A stretch of DNA of 64,000 nucleotides, taken from contig NZ_CP108423.1 of assembly GCF_035917235.1 (NCBI RefSeq), positions 7,717,501 through 7,781,500 on the forward strand, in the 5' to 3' direction. A program made the position numbers and the translations under genes. This stretch comes from Streptomyces sp. NBC_01294. GTDB taxonomy: Bacteria > Actinomycetota > Actinomycetes > Streptomycetales > Streptomycetaceae. The notes beneath the pieces were generated by a model that saw only the letters and a list, made by a program, of their open reading frames with translations, ran no database searches and was not told where the DNA came from. Of this stretch, positions 61,362 through 64,000 are shown one piece after another; within the stretch, counting starts at the first letter, position 1, and every line of letters starts with the position of its first letter.

Positions 61362-61748
61362 ATGCCCCAGACGGCCACGTTTACGCTCAGCCCGGACTGG
61401 CCCATGCAGGTCAAGGCGCCCGGGACGCACGACTGGGAACGCACGGCCACGCGCTGGCTGCGGGACCTCCTCCCGGCCCGCTACGGCGGCTACCTCACCC
61501 TGACCCGCCACCACGCGCTCCTGGCCCGGCACGTCCAGCTCCAGCTGCAGCACGAGATGCGCGCCGTGCGGACGGCCCTGCAGACCAGCCGCGCGGAACT
61601 GCCGACGATGGGCATAGCCGAATCGGTCATCGAGAACTCGATCAAGATGTACGCGGTGGAGCTGGAGCAGCTCAGCCGCCTCGCCCGCGGCGCGCGGCTC
61701 GTCTCCGACGCGCTCCTCGTGGGCACCCCGGCCCAGCGCCGGCGCTGA
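61362..61748 (+). CDS. Unrecognised protein behind the RpiR operator
   Basis: 128 aa, helical and basic, no signal peptide or membrane segment. WERTATRWLRDLLPARYGGYLTLTRHHALLARHVQLQLQHEMRAVR is the most structured part, followed by IENSIKMYAVELEQLSRLARGARLV. GGAAGTGACGAGA before the ATG decides the start; an open frame upstream is Pro/Arg-rich and unlikely. Family not recognised. Confidence 0.6.
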   Translation: MPQTATFTLSPDWPMQVKAPGTHDWERTATRWLRDLLPARYGGYLTLTRHHALLARHVQLQLQHEMRAVRTALQTSRAELPTMGIAESVIENSIKMYAVELEQLSRLARGARLVSDALLVGTPAQRRR

Positions 61749-61826
61749 GGGCGCGGACGGGCCTGGGCGGCGGGTCCGTACGACGGCCCGTACGACGGGC
61801 CCGGACCGGTCCGGCTCGGTCGGGTC

Positions 61827-62201
61827 CTAGGCGGGTTGCCAGGAGCGGAGCCGGGCGGCCACGCCGAAGACGTTCACGCGCAGCATGCGGATGTCGGTGA
61901 TGAGGTCGCGCCACTGCTCGTACGAGGCCTCCACCGCCTTGCCGGAGGCCTCGATGTACGCGACGGCCACCCCGTAGGCGAAGTACTCGTTCGAGTCGGG
62001 GAGCGGCCGCAGCAGGACGATCGCGTCGAGCAGGGCGGCCGCACGCCAGTAGGCGTCGGGGTCGTCCACTTCCAGGCTGGGCGTGTTCACCCGGTGCCGG
62101 GCGACGGCGGCGACCAGGGCGGAGTGGTCGGCCACCTCCACGTCCTTGAACAGCGCCTCCTGCCGCTCCAACAGCCAGCGGTGATCGATGTGCAGTTCCA
62201 C
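61827..62201 (-). CDS. Doc/Fic-fold toxin-like protein lacking the Fic motif
   Basis: 124 aa from GTG (VELHIDHRWLLERQEAL). It aligns by eye with short Streptomyces proteins annotated as toxin Doc: an N-terminal HID-x-x-WLL, SALVAAVARH, YWRAAALLDAIVLLRPLPDSNEYFAYGVAVAYIEASG. The catalytic HPF-x-x-GNGRT-type loop is replaced by PLPDSNEYFA: the Asn is kept but the His and Arg are missing. No antitoxin gene adjoins it. Toxin activity is doubtful. Confidence 0.5.
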   Translation of the reverse strand: MELHIDHRWLLERQEALFKDVEVADHSALVAAVARHRVNTPSLEVDDPDAYWRAAALLDAIVLLRPLPDSNEYFAYGVAVAYIEASGKAVEASYEQWRDLITDIRMLRVNVFGVAARLRSWQPA

Positions 62202-62479
62202 GCGTCCGAGTATCCCCGCCCGAGGCCCGGCCGCGGGGCGTTTCGCCCCGGGTGGGGATCCGCGCGGAACGTACGCCTCGGGCGGCACGGGGGGCCAGGG
62301 GCGGTTCGGCCCGTCCCGGAACCAAGCCGCAAGAGGGCAGGGCGAGTTGGATCCGGGGCCGCGAGAAGGACCCCCGGGCGGCGCCGGCGGCCGCGAGATC
62401 TGACCGGCGCAGGGGTGTTCCGCCGGGGACGCTTTGCCTCCTACGGTCTGTGCACCACAGTTCCGGACCAGGAGGCAGC

Positions 62480-62986
62480 GTGAAGCGCGAGATCGACATC
62501 GACCAGCTGGTGACGGCGATGAAGGCGGTCGACGAGGCGGGGCGGCTCTTCGAGGAGGCGCACGCCGTGTACGAGGCGCGCGGCCTCAAGCGCAACAGCG
62601 ACGACTTCAAGGTGGCGGGCGGCTCCGTCCAGACCCTGCAGGGTGCCGAGGAGATGGCCCTCGGCACCCGGAAGTTCCTCACCGAACTCGCGCTGATCGC
62701 CGGGTACGCGGCCGCCGGACTCGAGGACCGCGTGAGCGGGAGATCGACGACCGCGCGGGCCGGATTCACCGGCCTCGCCGGAGGCGGGGCCCGGATGGCC
62801 CGCCCGCTGCTCGACCCGACCCTGCGGGGACTGCGGCTCCTGCTGGCCGTCGACTTCTTCGAGCCCGCCTTCAGGGCGGAGATCGAGGAGGTCGTGCGGG
62901 CCGAGAAGGCGACCTACCCGGACCCCTCGATGTTCCGCATCCCGGCCGCGTCGGACGGCGCCGCCACCGTCGGCCGTACGCCCTGA
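62480..62986 (+). CDS. Unrecognised helical protein
   Basis: 168 aa from GTG, with AGGAGG just before it. The first two thirds are charged helices (IDIDQLVTAMKAVDEAGRLFEEAHAVYEARGL). A moderately hydrophobic segment (LTELALIAGYAAAGLE) and a second (LLLAVDFFEPAF) follow. No family recognised, and no neighbour suggests a role. Confidence 0.6.
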   Translation: MKREIDIDQLVTAMKAVDEAGRLFEEAHAVYEARGLKRNSDDFKVAGGSVQTLQGAEEMALGTRKFLTELALIAGYAAAGLEDRVSGRSTTARAGFTGLAGGGARMARPLLDPTLRGLRLLLAVDFFEPAFRAEIEEVVRAEKATYPDPSMFRIPAASDGAATVGRTP

Positions 62987-63030
62987 GCCCCCGGGGTGCC
63001 GGGCCGGGCCGGCGGAGCGAGGCTGGGGGT

Positions 63031-63279
63031 ATGCATCATGCGCCCGTCGTCGTGCACCGGATCTTCCCGTCGGGAGGCCGGCAGGTGACCCTGCGGACCC
63101 CGAGCGGAGAAGAGTCCCTCGGCCTCGCCCGCTCGGACGAGGACGTCATCGAGTTCCTGCGGCGCGCCGGCATGCCGGACCCCGACGACGTGGTCCTCAG
63201 CGGCATCGAGCTGGTGGAGTGGGAAGGGGACACCCCCCACGTGTACGAGGCGGACCCGCCGACCGACGACCTCCCCTGA
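63031..63279 (+). CDS. Small acidic unrecognised protein
   Basis: 82 aa: VVVHRIFPSGGRQVTLRTPSGEESLGLARSDEDVIEFLRRAGMPDPDDVVL and an acidic tail. It may be a small beta-alpha fold. The start ATG is weakly supported (GGGGGT before it). Convergent with the aldo/keto reductase. Confidence 0.5.
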   Translation: MHHAPVVVHRIFPSGGRQVTLRTPSGEESLGLARSDEDVIEFLRRAGMPDPDDVVLSGIELVEWEGDTPHVYEADPPTDDLP

Positions 63280-63384
63280 CGGCCGCCGTCCCCGCGCGAC
63301 GCCCGCGGGGCCGGCGTCCGGACCCTCGGCGGCGGTGGCCCGATCGCTCGGCTTACGCCGCCCGCTGCTTACGCCGCCCTCGGC

Positions 63385-64000
63385 TCACGCCGTGCCCCGG
63401 TGGAGGGCTTCCAGGACGGCCAGATCGTCCGCGGAGAGGCGCAGCGCTCCGGCGGCCACGTTCGCGTCCAGGTGGCCGGGGTTGCCGGTACCGGGGATGG
63501 CCAGCACGTGCGGCCCCCGGTGGAGCGTCCACGCCAGCCGTACCTGCGCCGGGCTCGCCCCGTGCGCCCGCGCGACGGCACGCACCTCCTCGCTCTCGGC
63601 GCCGCTCGCGCCCGCCTGCCCTCCGGCGGCGGCGATGGAGTAGAACGGCACGAACGCGATCCCCTGCTCGCCGCAGGTGTGCAGCAACGCGTCCTGCTCG
63701 GGCCGCACGCCGATCCCGTACATGTTCTGCACGCAGACCACCGGCGCGATGGCCCGGGCCTCGGCGAGGTGCTCGGGGGTGACGTTGGAGATCCCCAGGT
63801 GGCGGATGAGGCCGGTATCGCGGAGCCGGGCCAGCTCTCCGAAGCGCTCCGCGAGGGAATCGGTTCCGACGACGCGCAGGTTCACCACGTCGAGGTGGTC
63901 ACGGCCGAGCTGGCGCAGGTTCTCCTCGACCTGGGCGCGCAGCTGCCCGGGGGAGGCGTGGGGAAGCCACGTCCCGGACGGGCCGCGGCCGGGCCCGACC
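63385..64000 (-). CDS. Aldo/keto reductase (5' end outside window)
   Basis: The frame runs to the last base of the window, giving about 205 C-terminal residues. ENLRQLGRDHLDVVNLRVVG, LARLRDTGLIRHLGISNVTPEHLAEA, VQNMYGIGVRP, GIAFVPFYSIAA and VLAIPGTGNPGHLDAN are the barrel strands and NADP-binding end of the family. Family members are about 280-330 aa, so the Asp/Tyr/Lys part of the active site lies outside. The substrate is unknown. Confidence 0.85.
   Translation of the reverse strand, partial: VGPGRGPSGTWLPHASPGQLRAQVEENLRQLGRDHLDVVNLRVVGTDSLAERFGELARLRDTGLIRHLGISNVTPEHLAEARAIAPVVCVQNMYGIGVRPEQDALLHTCGEQGIAFVPFYSIAAAGGQAGASGAESEEVRAVARAHGASPAQVRLAWTLHRGPHVLAIPGTGNPGHLDANVAAGALRLSADDLAVLEALHRGTA

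Noticed and set aside
63351..63379. Direct repeat GCTTACGCCGCCC x2 as an attachment site
   Set aside because: Only 3 bp apart, no integrase or tRNA 3' end nearby. Likely local slippage in an intergenic tail.

Overview
The window is a 64-kb piece of a very GC-rich actinobacterial chromosome, almost certainly Streptomyces. The evidence is GTG/TTG starts, a rodlin gene, a spore-pigment (whiE-type) type II polyketide cluster, a GH19 chitinase with a DasR-type control sequence, a MatAB-like exopolysaccharide gene pair and an ECF sigma/anti-sigma couple. I see no insertion sequence, prophage, CRISPR array or rRNA gene. It reads as core-arm chromosome with accessory catabolic islands.

Layout. 1-6.6 kb: an operon for salicylyl-CoA to gentisate to central metabolism (thioesterase, FAD monooxygenase/OYE fusion, nitrilase, gentisate dioxygenase, FAH-type hydrolase, maleate-isomerase-type racemase). 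6.6-15.8 kb: a lipoprotein, the wreck of a serine hydrolase, a MatAB-like pair, a DMT permease, two translationally coupled ATP-grasp ligases, an LRV-repeat protein and an unrecognised 243-aa protein. 15.9-16.2 kb: two tandem tRNA-like units whose 3' half lies before the 5' half (circularly permuted topology), closed by a strong terminator. This is the most unusual item in the window. 16.2-26.6 kb: ECF sigma with anti-sigma, secreted or unknown proteins, an S8 protease, a LAL-type LuxR regulator, a GH19 chitinase and a rodlin.

26.6-37.6 kb: FprA ferredoxin reductase, an NADP-binding oxidoreductase, a DinB protein, an MFS exporter (apparently frameshifted at its 5' end) divergent from a MarR regulator, HutD, a radical-copper-oxidase-like secreted protein, a LacI regulator and a broken ScfR/RamB-type regulator. 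37.7-43.5 kb: a five-gene valine (isobutyryl-CoA) degradation operon, with four 4-nt start/stop overlaps or near overlaps, preceded by a clear cobalamin riboswitch. 43.5-49.2 kb: an intact ScfR/RamB-type regulator divergent from aceA-aceB-hbd (glyoxylate shunt), with a cluster of TTGGCA elements between them. Valine breakdown yields propionyl-CoA, whose further use normally needs B12-dependent methylmalonyl-CoA mutase, so the riboswitch, acyl-CoA-type regulator and C2/C3 pathways form a coherent, if unusual, regulatory neighbourhood.

49.4-59.3 kb: a secreted GH16-CBM enzyme under a 26-bp perfect palindrome, an AccE-like small protein, then the whiE-type cluster in its standard order (divergent FAD hydroxylase; SchA/CurD protein, cupin, KS-alpha, KS-beta, ACP, aromatase/cyclase, TcmI-type cyclase). 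59.3-64 kb: an FMN reductase, an RpiR regulator, several unrecognised small proteins, a Doc-fold protein without the Fic motif, and an aldo/keto reductase cut by the window end. All functional calls come from reading motifs by eye; no database search was run.
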